From Pseudo-nitzschia pungens (taxonomy: Eukaryota; Bacillariophyta; Bacillariophyceae; Bacillariales; Bacillariaceae), in assembly GCA_037355855.1 (NCBI GenBank), contig CM074760.1:4332501-4396500 (forward strand): a stretch of DNA of 64,000 nt, in the 5' to 3' direction. The translations under genes were made by a program, and so were the position numbers. Under the pieces are notes generated by a model that was not told where the DNA came from, made no database searches, and saw only the letters and a program-made list of their open reading frames with translations. Positions 54,672 to 64,000 of the stretch are shown piece by piece. The stretch's first letter is position 1. Every line of letters begins with the position of its first letter.

Positions 54672-55294
54672 CTAACTTCTATGTGCAGTAATAGAAGAGC
54701 ATAAAATCTTTGTCTGGGCCGTCAGTTCCCGGGACAATTCGTTCCACTCGTCACATTCGCTCAAGGAGTTAGGAAGGGAAGAAATCTGAATCATCTGCAT
54801 TTTGTAAAAATGAGTGCAAAGAAGATCGGTCATGAATAGAAGTAGGAGAAGTGGGTTTTTGAGTATAAGAACTCCCAATATCCATGATGGAAACAAAATC
54901 ACCATGTATCACAAGCAGATAGAAGTCGCAAAAGATCAGAGGCTAGTACCTTCTTCGTTTGAGTTACGATAGTGCTTTGATCAGCAATGACGGAATTGAC
55001 ACTTTTATTCCGTTTCCGTGATATTCTTTCACAGTCTAGTCTGAGTTGCCCAATGGCTATTTCAAGTGCAGTCAAACGACGTATAATTTTGATTGGGGTG
55101 GGAACGCGGGACTCTTCGTCAGCTCGGGGAAGATTAGTGTCGAAATCTTTGAACGCTTGTTCAAGCCTTTCTGACGACGATGAAATGTTTTGTTCAGCTC
55201 TAAAGAGTTGCGAGGCCCATAGACCACTCTCACTTCCGCTTTCAGTTCCATGTCTGGCATGACGCTCTTTATTACATCTATTGACTGTCTCCAT
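54672..55294 (-). CDS. Two-exon coiled-coil protein, possibly SKA2-like
   Basis: Exon 1 55294-54950 (115 codons) and exon 2 54794-54672 (40 codons plus stop), joined in phase 0 across a 155-bp intron with donor AAG/GTACTA and acceptor ATGCAG. The 155-aa product has a charged N-terminus and two helical stretches: ERLEQAFKDFDTNL and, after PTPIKIIRRLTALEIAIGQL, a region ending TIVTQTKK-MIQISSL. Length, the two-helix layout and the P-x-x-[IL]-x-[IL] spacing resemble SKA2, the small spindle- and kinetochore-associated subunit. The match is by eye and weak; any small coiled-coil protein is an alternative. Exon 2 gives a sensible continuation, which supports the intron. An exon upstream of 55294 is possible (TTTTAG at about 55310). 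Confidence 0.45.
54795..54949 (-). other. Predicted intron of the SKA2-like gene
   Basis: GTACTA at 54949 to ATGCAG at 54795, 155 bp. Reading through it instead gives a stop 16 codons later at 54899. Confidence 0.45.
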
Positions 55295-55407
55295 CGTTTT
55301 GTCTCGTTCCTAAAAGTAACTTTTCGCGAACCTGTGAATCAGTAGTCGATAGACAGTTTCATCATCTTCAAGGTACCTGAAATCTTCTTCGCTGCTAGCC
55401 AGTTTGT

Positions 55408-55475
55408 ATCAGGGTGGTACCGATGATGGAGTATCAAACTGATCAGGGTGGTACCGATGATGGAGTATCAAACTG
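55408..55475. repeat. Perfect 34-bp tandem duplication
   Basis: The 34-bp unit beginning ATCAGGGTGGTACCGATGAT occurs twice with no spacer, about 115 bp upstream of the SKA2-like start. Confidence 0.95.
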
Positions 55476-56355
55476 ATTCTGAAGAGAAAGTGGGTCCGAT
55501 TGACGATTAAAAAAGTTACTTCGTACAGTAAGATTTTACTCTCAATCAAAAGCTTTGCTTTGCCGGCACAGTAGCCTTACAGTACTCTTAGGACTACAAG
55601 GTAAGATTACCAGTACGGTAAGGTTACTCGTAATTTACTGTGTCTTCGACGGCAAGCACGAACAACTAAGTATGCACGAACCGGTCTCGACCATTTTAAA
55701 TTCTCAGCAATGCACCTCCGTTGGGTGCGCTAAAAAACAGACGTTGCTCAATGCGATCTATGCGGGTGTTGGGCAAGACACAGGTCACCGCAACTGCAGG
55801 ATGCGGGTGGGGACATGCCTGCACCTCCACACGCACCACCTGTGAACTTGCCCCATGCCCTGTGACGAGCACTACAACATATGTGAGGAAGGTCCCAATG
55901 GTAGGTAGGTAAGTGCCACAAGAGGGACCACAACACCACAACCACGCAGTGCCCGCACGAGGTATGCAGCCGCGGCACAGAGGTGCAGGACGATGCCTTC
56001 CCCATCTGCTCACCTCATTGTCTCTTGGCCAAGGAGTATTACATATTAGCATTCCCTGAATTCCAGAACACATATAAAAATTGTGCACCCAATGGAAGAA
56101 CTAGATCTGTCTCAATGGATGAGGCCTATTTTGGAATTTGGAATCTTGTCAAAAGAAACAAAAATTATCTATTAACTGCCAACCCGCACCTCTACGGGTC
56201 TCATTTTTGTGCGCCAGCAATCCCATTCACCTCAAAATTTAGAAACTTTTTATTCTTTTTTATTTTTTGATCAAAAATAACATGTCCCTGGAAATATTGT
56301 ATTTCTACTACTACGACAAGCATATCACTGTGGATTACAATCAACCAAGGCTGCT
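55476..56355. other. Intergenic, no gene recognised
   Basis: Short frames only, none with recognisable domains. Direct repeats of ACTGTGGATTACAATCAA near 56328-56372 lead into the transposase scrap. Confidence 0.5.
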
Positions 56356-56637
56356 GTGGATTACAATCAAACAAGGCTATCCGCTGATGACCAAAAGTTG
56401 AGAGACCGGCGAACCCCTCGAATTACAATTAGGAGATATGCCTGTTCCCCTTTCATGTTCATGTTCCGATCTGGAGATGAGCAAGCTCTTCTAAATTGCT
56501 GTGGAGTGAACCACCATGTATTCAGAGAGCTGTTGTCTATCTTTGAGCCCTTCTATGAGATGTATACATATGACGACAGAACAGGAGTAACTCGGAAGTA
56601 TAAAGAAAAACAAGGGAGGGAGGAAGCAAGAGATTGA
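56356..56637 (+). pseudogene. Fragment of a PIF/Harbinger-like (DDE_Tnp_4) transposase N-terminus
   Basis: A 93-codon frame with SGDEQALLNCCGVNHHVFREL, then LLSIFEPFYEMYTYDDRTG. This resembles the segment ahead of the catalytic domain in DDE transposases common in algae and oomycetes (a CCGVDH-F-LL-F-P-F pattern, recognised from family knowledge). No DDE residues follow: the frame ends at 56637 and copia pol sequence starts about 50 bp on, so only a scrap remains. Confidence 0.4.
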
Positions 56638-56689
56638 TTCTACTGGATGTCTTGGACTTGTCTTGTTCTGGTTTCTCACTCGCAGATCT

Positions 56690-57837
56690 GTATGCAAGTG
56701 GAGACCAGGAAGGATGGTTCCCGGTATAGGGCCTACCTGATTGCCTACGTAGATGACATTATCTGCTGCAGTGAAGATCCTCGGAGACAGTTGCAGAGTA
56801 TCGAGCAGCAATTCACGTTGAAGGACGGGACTATAGAAGTCCCAACCCTGTATTTGGGAGCTGACATCCATTCCTTTACAATTGAAGGGGACAATGTCCC
56901 TAAGTGGGCAATGTCCTCCGAGAAGTATGCCAAGAAGGCAATCGACGCGGTGGAAAAGGAGCTTGGTACTGAGCAATACGGTTACAAGTATCTTCCAACC
57001 AAGGTTTCTACCCCGTTGACGTCCGAGTACCGCCCTGAGGTTGATTTGACGGCTGAGTTGGATCCAAGCAAGCAAAACTACTATCAAGGACTGATTGGTG
57101 TCTTAAGGTGGTTATGTGAGCTCGGACGTCTCGATCTAGTCATGCCTGTATCCCTCATGTCCAGGTATCTACCCCAAGCAAGAACAGGGCATTTGAACCA
57201 AATATTGCACATGTTTGCTTACCTCAAGGCACACGCCCGCTCCAAGTTGGTGTTTGATGAGACCTGGCCTGTTGTGGACGAGTCCAAGTTTGCTGATTGT
57301 GACTGGAGTGAGTTTTATCCAGATGCCAAGGAGGTGTTGCCACCAGATGCTCCTGAACCCCTTGGAAAAGCTGTTATCATGAGTTGTTTTGTTGACGCCG
57401 ATCATGCCGGATGCAAAGTAACCAGGAGGTCCCATACTGGAATCAACATCTTTTTGAACAGGGCCCCCATCCTGTGGTTCAGCAAGCGCCAGACCACTGT
57501 GGAGCCTGCAACCTTTGGTTCTGAGATAGTGGCATTGAGGATTGCTATTGAACTGATTGAAGGCCTCAGGTACAAGCTCCGGATGATGGGAGTGCCCATT
57601 GAAGGCCCTACCAACGTGTACTGCGACAATGAGTCTGTTGTTAAGAACACTACCAGGCCCGAGAGCCCTTGCAATAAGAAGCATAACAGTGTTGAATACC
57701 ACAAAGCAAGGGAGTCTATTGCTGCTGGTACAATTTGGATTGTGAAGAAGCCTGGTGAGACCAATATTGCTGACCTATTCACCAAGTTGCTGAATGGTCC
57801 AGCATTGAAGGCCCACTGTGCTCGATGCATGTGGTAA
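56690..57837 (+). pseudogene. Ty1/copia pol 3' end: RT and RNase H
   Basis: Open frame from 56647, with copia-like sequence from about VETRKDGSRYRAYLI. It contains the RT catalytic YVDDI at 56746-56760, the LIGVLRWLCELGRLDL motif that links RT to RNase H, and RNase H with FVDADHAG, TFGSEIVAL and VYCDNESVV, ending with IADLFTKLLNGP. This is the C-terminal third of a copia pol (PR-IN-RT-RH order); gag, protease, integrase and the RT fingers are missing. The surviving part has no stop. It probably belongs to the diatom CoDi-type copia group, which is inferred. Confidence 0.85.
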
Positions 57838-58500
57838 GTTTACTCCAGCTGCATTATTTGAGGTACTTTGATCTCTGGCAAGCAGTTTTGATGCAATCTA
57901 TTATTCCGATGTCCCGGGGACAATGGTCCCGGGGACCTTTATGTTTCATGTGGAGTCTTTGGAATACCGGTTCTGGGGACTATAAACTGTTGTTGTTGTA
58001 TTTGGGAGTCTTCGGAACACCGGTTCCGGGGACTATAAAGTTTGAACCTACGATAGGTTGATCAATTCCCCTTGCATGTGGCAAGGGATACTGAAGCAAC
58101 TACAGGGCAAAACGTCCTCCGGTTGCCGGGCACACCAGTGTCCGAATTCCCCCCCCTTTTTTTCTTTTTAATTACAAGATCAGCCGGGCCTCTGATGTGT
58201 GTGAAAGTTTCCAAGTTTTTTCCAAATTCAAGTTTATGTTTTGATGGCACAGCTGTAATATCTGTTGTACTTTGTCTCCTGGCAAGCAGCGTGTACCATA
58301 TTCCAGTGAATCCTATGATCCATTCAAGTCGGATGTTGGATGCGAACGCCATAGTGGTGGTTGGAAGCATTCGACGTGTGGTTCGAAGCCAACCAGTGCT
58401 CCCCTACCAGTGTCAGTTTCCGGGGACAAGTCCAGTGGCTCAGAATTATTTTGTTTCAGCTTGAATGAATCACGGGGACTATGTTGATTATTCACCTTCC
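57838..58500 (+). other. Downstream region of copia remnant 1
   Basis: Shares motifs with the region after copia remnant 2 (60880-61095): TGATC(T/C)CTGGCAAGCA, CCCGGGGAC/CCCAGGGAC repeats, CTACAGGGCAAAACGTC and a run of T with TTTCTTTTT. It is therefore part of the element, possibly its 3' untranslated region or LTR. Confidence 0.6.
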
Positions 58501-58574
58501 TCCAAGATGCTAAAGCTACTGTGTAGAGATCTGTACCAGAGCTACAGGTAGCAACGAGAGCTATCTACAAGGTC

Positions 58575-58713
58575 CAAGGCTTAGCAACAAGGCTTAGCAA
58601 CAAGGCTTAGCAACAGTGCTTAGCAACAGGCTTAGCAACAGGCTTAGCAACAGGCTTAGCAACAGGCTTAGCAACAGGCTTACTAGCAACAGGCTTAGCA
58701 ACAGGCTTAGCAG
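58575..58713. repeat. 12-bp minisatellite AACAGGCTTAGC
   Basis: About eleven head-to-tail units of AACAGGCTTAGC or the 13-bp form AACAAGGCTTAGC, with one TACT interruption at 58681. Confidence 0.95.
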
Positions 58714-59401
58714 AAGTGTTATGGGGTGCTACAGCCAAGTGACCCGGGTCATCGTGTAGGATTTGTACCAGTTACAAAACCCTGGGCACAGCACCTGCTA
58801 GCACACGCTGTAGCATAGTGCTACAAGGTTAGGGTTGCTAATGCTAACTGATTACAAGATACAAAATATTTGGTATGCTACCATACCATGCTACCCTATT
58901 ATGCTACCGTTGGGGTATGGTCAGTACTGTATGATCTGTACTATAACCGGATACCCGACCCAGACAGTTGCAAGCAAGCAAGCAAGCGCTAACTCCTTAT
59001 TACGATCATATGCTACGCTTGTATACTAGCGCTAATGCTACTCCATACGCTACGCTAATCCACTACACTACGCTACTCTGTACAATCCTACAGGATTACG
59101 GTACTGAGTGGATACAAGACAGCGAGTTCTCCTTTTTATCTGGAGCTCAGCGCTTGAGCGCTTTGCTCATTCTTCTCTTTTTTATCTAAAATAAAACACC
59201 ATCATGCCCTCCACTTTACGATCGATCCCGATGTACCTCTAGGGGAGTATCCTGTAGTATCTGAGTGTATGTAATAGCGTTCGAGCAGTATCTTCTGTAG
59301 ACTCACGATTTGCCTGCAATCCGTGTTGTATTGTTGTTATTGCTATCCACCATTTTCTAGATACGATTAATTCCTATGAATCGAAAGTGCCGACGGGCAA
59401 T
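58714..59401. other. Intergenic, GCTA-rich, no gene recognised
   Basis: 58790-59090 is dense in GCTA words (TGCTACG, CGCTAATC, GCTACCNT) without a clean period. No frame above 90 codons and no recognisable product. Confidence 0.5.
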
Positions 59402-59622
59402 CAACACACTGGGGCTGTGCAGCATAGTGTGTCTGCCTTCAAGGATCTCATGCAGCAGAGGCTTGAGGTTGAACAGACTGATACATCTTTGGTTGCTGCC
59501 ATTGTGGATCTTCTCAACAGGGTTTGTATGGGCAGGAGCATTTATCCCTCATCCTATCCCCCTGCAATTGCTTCTGCTGTCAGAGCTCAACTATGGTTTG
59601 GTTGGACCAACTGGCTTCTTGG
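59402..59622 (+). pseudogene. LINE ORF2 C-terminal fragment
   Basis: Encodes a diverged version of the segment after the CCHC finger (GAVQHSVSAFKD, LEVEQTDTSLVAAIVDLL, YPSSYPPAIASAVRAQ, NWLLGR). It breaks off on both sides; the right side joins an inverted 5' module at 59623. Confidence 0.85.
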
Positions 59623-59903
59623 CCGGTATGTACTGAAATTGCTGTAGAAAATTATGTGTTGCCTTTGCTCTCGGATCCTCATTGTCAGCATGGGCATCAT
59701 GGTCAATAGGCACCAAAGCAATGAAAAGAGAGCAGCCAGCAGTTGAACTGATAACAGAAACAAAGAGCACAGGTCTTGGTTAGTAAGTGTAGGTCCTGGG
59801 GTTGTTATTGGGGGTGTAGAAGGGAGCGAGATATTGCAGGGTAAAGTTGTGTAGAAATCTATGTGTTTTTAGTACTGGACAAAATGCGGCTGGCAAAAAT
59901 TGT
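59623..59903 (-). mobile_element. Isolated LINE/N 5' module, inverted
   Basis: Minus strand from ACAATTTTTGCCAGCCGCA at 59903: keeps CCAGTACTAAAAA, TAGATTTCTACACAACTTTACC, CAATATCTCGCTCCC and AATTTTCTACAGCA of N1-N3, with about a dozen bases around the GATGTTCC motif lost. Joined to the LINE fragment at GTAC/GGTATG. Its 5' start coincides with that of the other copies. Confidence 0.75.
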
Positions 59904-59904
59904 G

Positions 59905-61095
59905 GACTCATTGGTGTATCGAGGTGGCTCTGTGAGCTTGGCCTATAAGATTTGGTGGTGCATGTATTCCTTTTGCTTATTAGATTTGGTGGTGCATGTA
60001 TTCCAAATGTCCAAATACTTGGTACAGGCCCAAATGTGTCACATGAACTAGCTATTCCATTTGTTTGCATACATCAAGCACCACAGCAGGTCCAGGTTGG
60101 TATTTGATGACAGGGTTCCATAGGTCAGAAGTGCTGGGTAAGGCTGCTATTATGAGCTGTTTTGTGGACACTGGTCATGCTGACTCTATTCCTGAACAAT
60201 GCCTGTCACATGCTGATGTAGCTCTACTATGAGAGACTCTAAATGATTCATTGAATCCCGCATGTACTCAAATATATATAGGATATTCATGTACATATAC
60301 TGAATATTTGACATACGAGACTACACATACAATCCGATACTGATTGGATACACAAATATCAAGAAAAATGTCAAGAGTCCCATGACTCGCCGATTATTGA
60401 TATTATGCCTGCTGAATAATACATCATTATTCGATCGTTCATCCATACTGAAGAAATCATTCCCAACCACACAATTTTATAATTATTCATCTTTAAAATA
60501 CCTCTATCGCTTACCACTCCATCTAATTCTACCCTAGAGTGTTACAAGCTACAATGCCCACATTCTTTGGTTCAGCAAGAGATAGACTACTATGGAGACT
60601 TCTACCTTTGGCTCTGAGATTGTGGCTATGAGCATTGCCATAAAAGTGGTCAAAGGGCTAAGCTATAAGCTTGAAATGATGGGAGTCTCAATTGAATGTT
60701 ACCAGACCAGAAAGTCCCTGCAAGAAGAAGCACAACGGTGTTGCCTATCACAAGGCCAGGGAGGCTATTGCTGCAGGGACAATCTTTGTTGCAAAGGAAC
60801 CTGGGGAGAGCAACATTGCTGATCCATTCACATAGTTGTTCAATGATCCCATGTTAAAGGCCACTGTGAGCGATGCATGTGGTAGCTGCTAGAGAAGTAT
60901 GTGGGGTACTATGATCCCTGACAAGCAATTTGGGTGCAGTGTGTTACTTGGGGGAGTCCCAGGGAAACTGGTCCCAGGGACTATAATTACATGATGACAA
61001 AAGGCTGATCCTTTCCTCTTGTATGAAACAAGGGATCAGAACTACAGGGCAAAACGTCTTTCTTGACAGGGCATAAGTCCAAACCCTTTTTTTCT
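59905..61095 (+). pseudogene. Ty1/copia pol remnant 2, heavily decayed
   Basis: Matches copia remnant 1 from ATTGGTGTATCGAGGTGGC (LIGVLRWL region) through the RNase H parts METSTFGSEIVAMSIA (60592 on) and FCCKGTWGEQHC (frame-shifted), to the same downstream motifs. Internal duplications near 59950-60010 (GATTTGGTGGTGCATGTATTCC twice), deletions, stops and a 343-bp inserted segment destroy the frame. Confidence 0.8.
60204..60546 (-). mobile_element. Solo-LTR-like insertion in copia remnant 2
   Basis: TGTCACATGC...TTCTACCCTAGAGTGTTACA interrupts copia sequence and is bracketed by ACAATGCC (60196-60203 and 60551-60558; four extra bases AGCT precede the right copy). Its ends resemble the gypsy family 1 LTR read on the minus strand (TGTGACATGC...TTCTACCTTAGAGTGTAACA) and GAATCCC(G/A)CAT is shared near the start. 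The strand is left uncertain: it reads TG...CA on the plus strand as well. Confidence 0.55.
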
Positions 61096-61928
61096 TTTTT
61101 GTATCTGATCAACCAGACATCTGAAATAGGAAGCTGTAATATTTGATGTCCTTTGTTCTCTGGCACGCAGAATGGATGTCAGTGGACTGTATTATGATCC
61201 AACCAAGTGTGGTGGGACAATAAGCTTAAGTGCTGGAGTCTCTCTGGGAGTATCAATTCCTGGCGAAAAGCCCAGTGGCTTAGTAAAGGGCTACTAGTAC
61301 AAATGACAGGGACTGTGAAGATATCTAACATGCTGTGGAGGATGCTAACTATGATGCTGGGTCCCCATGTAGGAATCTGTACCAGAGCTAGATACCGATA
61401 TCTGCAGACGAGGGGTTGCTATCTTCTATTTCATGTTTTCTACACAGGAGCATGTAGCAGTACTAGTAGCAAGGTACCACAAGGGCCGGCGTACTAGAAA
61501 TGTTGTTTGTGATTTATACAAGATAACGAACTTTGTGGACGAAGGAAATAAAATGTGAGAATCGTTTTTCTCCTGACGAGGGATTTTAGTTAACTTATTT
61601 GAGACCAATCCGGAAAAGTAGTAAATCAGAAGGAATATCATGTTTGTTTCCTTCAACCGCAGTGATTCTGGTTCATGACAGCGTACGACTTCCTCCGTGT
61701 GATATGAACTATTCGTGATTCCTTTCTTTTAAGGAAACGTTAACGATCAAGGAGGATTGAACAACATTTCTCGGAATTTACCGGTACGAACATAGCTTGA
61801 CGACCAACACCGACGGGTGCAGATTAAGGGTACCGAACGCACCATACCTATATTTGGTTTTCTCTTCAAACCCACTGCATCAAAAGAGTTATGCTACAGA
61901 ACATCTTGTTCTCAGAGAAAGCTTGTAG
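61096..61928. other. Intergenic, no gene recognised
   Basis: Decayed element edge followed by sequence downstream of sufS. No ORF with recognisable features. Confidence 0.5.
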
Positions 61929-63705
61929 TTAGATGAAAGGAACGAAATCGTCATCTTCATCACTGGAATTATTTTCAAGAGCCGTAAAGAATTGAATCGT
62001 CTTTTCGAGATGTTCAATGAAACAATCAACATCACTGGAGCCAAAGAGAACGATATCAGTATTATGAGTGACGACGTTCATGGTAATGGTGATGCGACAG
62101 TGCTGCTTTACCTTCACAAAATGGAGGTGGTATTGAGGGTGTCGAAAAGTTTCTTTCAGATACTCCTGCTGTTTGAACTTACTTTTTCGTATTGTATATG
62201 TAAAGACTGGCTCGTGCAGAGTGAGATATTCCGCAAGCCTTGTGCAATGGTTGGCAACAGTGATGACCTGCTCTAATTGCAATACCCTCCATATCTAAAA
62301 AGGTACTGAGGTCACTCGGGTGGACACCGTCTACATAAAAGGCACACAGGGCAGCCCGTTGTACTCCCTTCGGCGGACCCAAAACTGTTACTCTCTCGAC
62401 TTCACTTAGTCGGTTATACAAATAGGCTGCGATCTCATGCTCGTATGCTTCAACATTGTCCATTCCCACTTCTGTCTCCAAATAACGGATTGCACTTGCC
62501 AAACCCACAACTTCTGCTATGGGTGGCGTTCCTGCTTCGAATCGAGCCGGGGCGGGAGCAAATGTCGACCCTTCCAACGTAACTTGATCAATCATTTCTC
62601 CCCCCCCCATAAAAGGGGGCATTTTGTTCAAGAGCTCCTCTCGTCCCCAGAGGAAGCCAATTCCAGTTGGCCCGCACATTTTGTGACCTGATGCTGCCAA
62701 GAAATCCACTCCTAGGGTTTGCACGTCCACTTTCATGTGAGGAACAGATTGGCAAGCGTCCAACACAACAACTGCATCTGGTGAGGCTTTTTCCCTGACC
62801 ATGGATACCATTTCTTCCACTGGATTGATGCATGCCATGACGTTAGATACATGCTGAAAGCTCACGATTTTTGTGTTTTCGTTTAACAGCGATTCCATAT
62901 GACTCAAGTCTAGACAACCAGTTTTCTCAAAGTCAATCTTTACAAACCTCAAAAGTGCACCTGTTTCTTGCGCAATTATTTGCCATGGGACGATATTTGA
63001 ATGGTGCTCCATCTCTGTTAATAGGATTTCATCTCCCTCCTTCAGTTTGATCGCACGACTGTACGAGGAAGCAACAAGATTTATTGCTTCGGTAGCACCA
63101 CTAGTGAAAACGATTTCATTTCGGGAGTGTGCATTCACAAAAGAAGCAACGGTGTCTCGTCCATCTTCAAACGCTGCAGTGGCTAAACGGCTCAGCGTAT
63201 GAGCACCACGGTGAACATTAGAATTTGTTTGCTCATAATATTTTGATACATCTCGAATCACTTGCGTCGGCTTTTGAGATGTGGCACCAGAATCTAAATA
63301 TATGAGCTTCTTTTTCTTGCCGTTGTCACAATCATCGCTGCTATTGATTTTTTCTCCGCCAATTGGTTCGATGCTTGAATCGTCACCTAGAGTAGTGGAA
63401 GTAAGAATTTCAAAATCAGGGCGACATCTACTGGCAACGTCACCATGCTCAAAAGTCACTACCTCCCACCATTTTTTCCCGTCGGTCTGACTTTCTCTCG
63501 ACGAGTGCAGATCAGGATTCTTGAGAACTTGTTGTATCGTCGTAGGTTTTGCGAAATGATTTAAGCTTGCAACGTTCGGACTTCTTGGGGTCAGTCCTTT
63601 CGTTTGCGACTCCAAAATGTTGCCGGTGAATCCTTTTGAGGCAGTGGGAGCCGAGATGGCAAGAAATGCACGGATGGCAAACATTGAATGAATTATAGTT
63701 TTCAT
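61929..63705 (-). CDS. sufS: SufS-type cysteine desulfurase, probably plastid-targeted, two exons
   Basis: PLP enzyme that converts cysteine to alanine and hands persulfide sulfur to iron-sulfur cluster assembly. Exon 1 63705-62183, intron 62182-62035 (148 bp, GTAAGT...CTCCAG), exon 2 62034-61929; 542 aa from Met at 63705. The frame is open 49 codons further up (to 63852), but 63705 gives a hydrophobic presequence (MKTIIHSMFAIRAFLAIS) expected for secretory-route plastid import; the alternative start cannot be excluded. Motifs: YLDSGATSQKP, NVHRGAHTLS, EMEHHSNIVPW, PLP lysine in ASGHKMCGP (Lys342), active-site cysteine in GHHCCQPLH (Cys483). Exon 2 restores the SufS C-terminus (DVDCFIEHLEKTIQFF), which confirms the intron. 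An unusual roughly 30-residue Asp/Ser/Lys-rich insert separates DFEIL from LIYLD. Confidence 0.93.
62035..62182 (-). other. sufS intron
   Basis: 148 bp, GTAAGT donor and CAG acceptor, phase 2. Without splicing the protein ends YNTKK; with splicing it continues NDVDCFIEHLEKT, the normal family C-terminus. Confidence 0.85.
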
Positions 63706-64000
63706 GCTGGAGCTCAAAAAGGTGAGGTAAAAGTTTTGCCGCCAACTTGATTCCACTGCATGTGCTCGTTCGTGCACAAAAGTCGAATGTGTTGCGATGT
63801 TCACTGTGTCAGACGAAAGAAACCGAAATTCACTCATCGGCAAACCCATCACACCGGTTGCAATCTACAAAGTAATGCAACTCTGTACCGGTAGTAACCT
63901 TACATGTATCGTACTGAAGGAACACCTGGTTTTGAACTTCGAACATTGTTCTGTATGAGTAAGGTTAAGAGTTTAGAAGTTAAAGTCGTATCCTATGATA
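63706..64000. other. Upstream flank of sufS
   Basis: In-frame extension (to 63852) without conserved features, then AT-rich sequence with repeated AAGTTAGAAG-like words. No element motif recognised. Confidence 0.4.

Noticed and set aside
55072..55260. Alternative minus-strand frame inside the SKA2-like exon
   Set aside because: It runs through the predicted exon in another frame and stops without a splice continuation, whereas the chosen frame joins exon 2 in phase.
55555..55845. 96-codon plus-strand frame as a gene
   Set aside because: Several overlapping frames of similar length cover both strands here; none shows domain-like sequence.
58575..58713. Regular repeats as a CRISPR array
   Set aside because: Units are head-to-tail with no spacers of unique sequence and the genome is eukaryotic.

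Overview
The window looks like a transposon-packed stretch of a eukaryotic nuclear genome, most likely a stramenopile alga and plausibly a pennate diatom. Evidence: one clear host gene, a SufS-type cysteine desulfurase with a presequence and a short GT-AG intron; a second likely host gene with one short intron; no operon-like coding; and nested LINE, Ty3/gypsy and Ty1/copia elements. The species is an inference; no database was available.

Region 1-45,019 is almost entirely one LINE family and elements that depend on it or landed in it. The reconstructed LINE is very long (about 13 kb): a short 5' module starting ACAATTT, a non-coding array of TTAAG/CTTAA hairpins, a tandem-repeat 5' UTR with 160-bp monomers, a Ser/Gln-rich ORF1 (about 1,065 aa), ORF2 (about 1,945 aa: APE-type endonuclease, reverse transcriptase, RNase H, CCHC finger) overlapping ORF1 by 8 nt (ATGGTTAG), and a short structured 3' UTR ending in (TTA)n or (TTAA)n. 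Copies, with letters used below: E (1-974, minus), A (975-8655, minus), F (8656-10490, plus), B (10491-23292, plus), C (23293-36287, plus, nearly complete), G and H (3' ends only, 36288-36740), D (36741-45019, minus). Three copies of a 1.9-2.1 kb non-coding element (N1, N2, N3) carry LINE-like 5' and 3' ends around a different hairpin array; N1 and N3 have 16-19 bp target-site duplications inside the LINE 5' UTR, and N2 replaces part of an ORF1.

Region 40,797-43,837 is an internally deleted Ty3/gypsy element (251-bp LTRs, 5-bp TSD GGGAT) inside LINE D. Region 45,020-53,283 is a gypsy nest: an old truncated copy whose LTR received a 38-bp LINE tail and then a complete young copy (47,144-52,978; 177-bp LTRs identical by eye, TSD GCACT, intact gag and pol in the same frame separated only by a TGA), followed by an inverted old LTR.

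Region 53,284-64,000 is mixed. It has a two-exon SKA2-like gene (minus), a PIF/Harbinger-like transposase scrap, two decayed copia pol 3' ends (one with an inserted solo-LTR-like segment), minisatellites, another LINE fragment joined to an inverted LINE/N 5' module, and the sufS gene (minus).

The most unusual material is the LINE/N system itself: covarying hairpin arrays upstream of the genes, a 5'-terminal hairpin, a shared covarying 3' hairpin that probably recruits the LINE reverse transcriptase, and repeated insertion of LINE copies at the tails of earlier copies.
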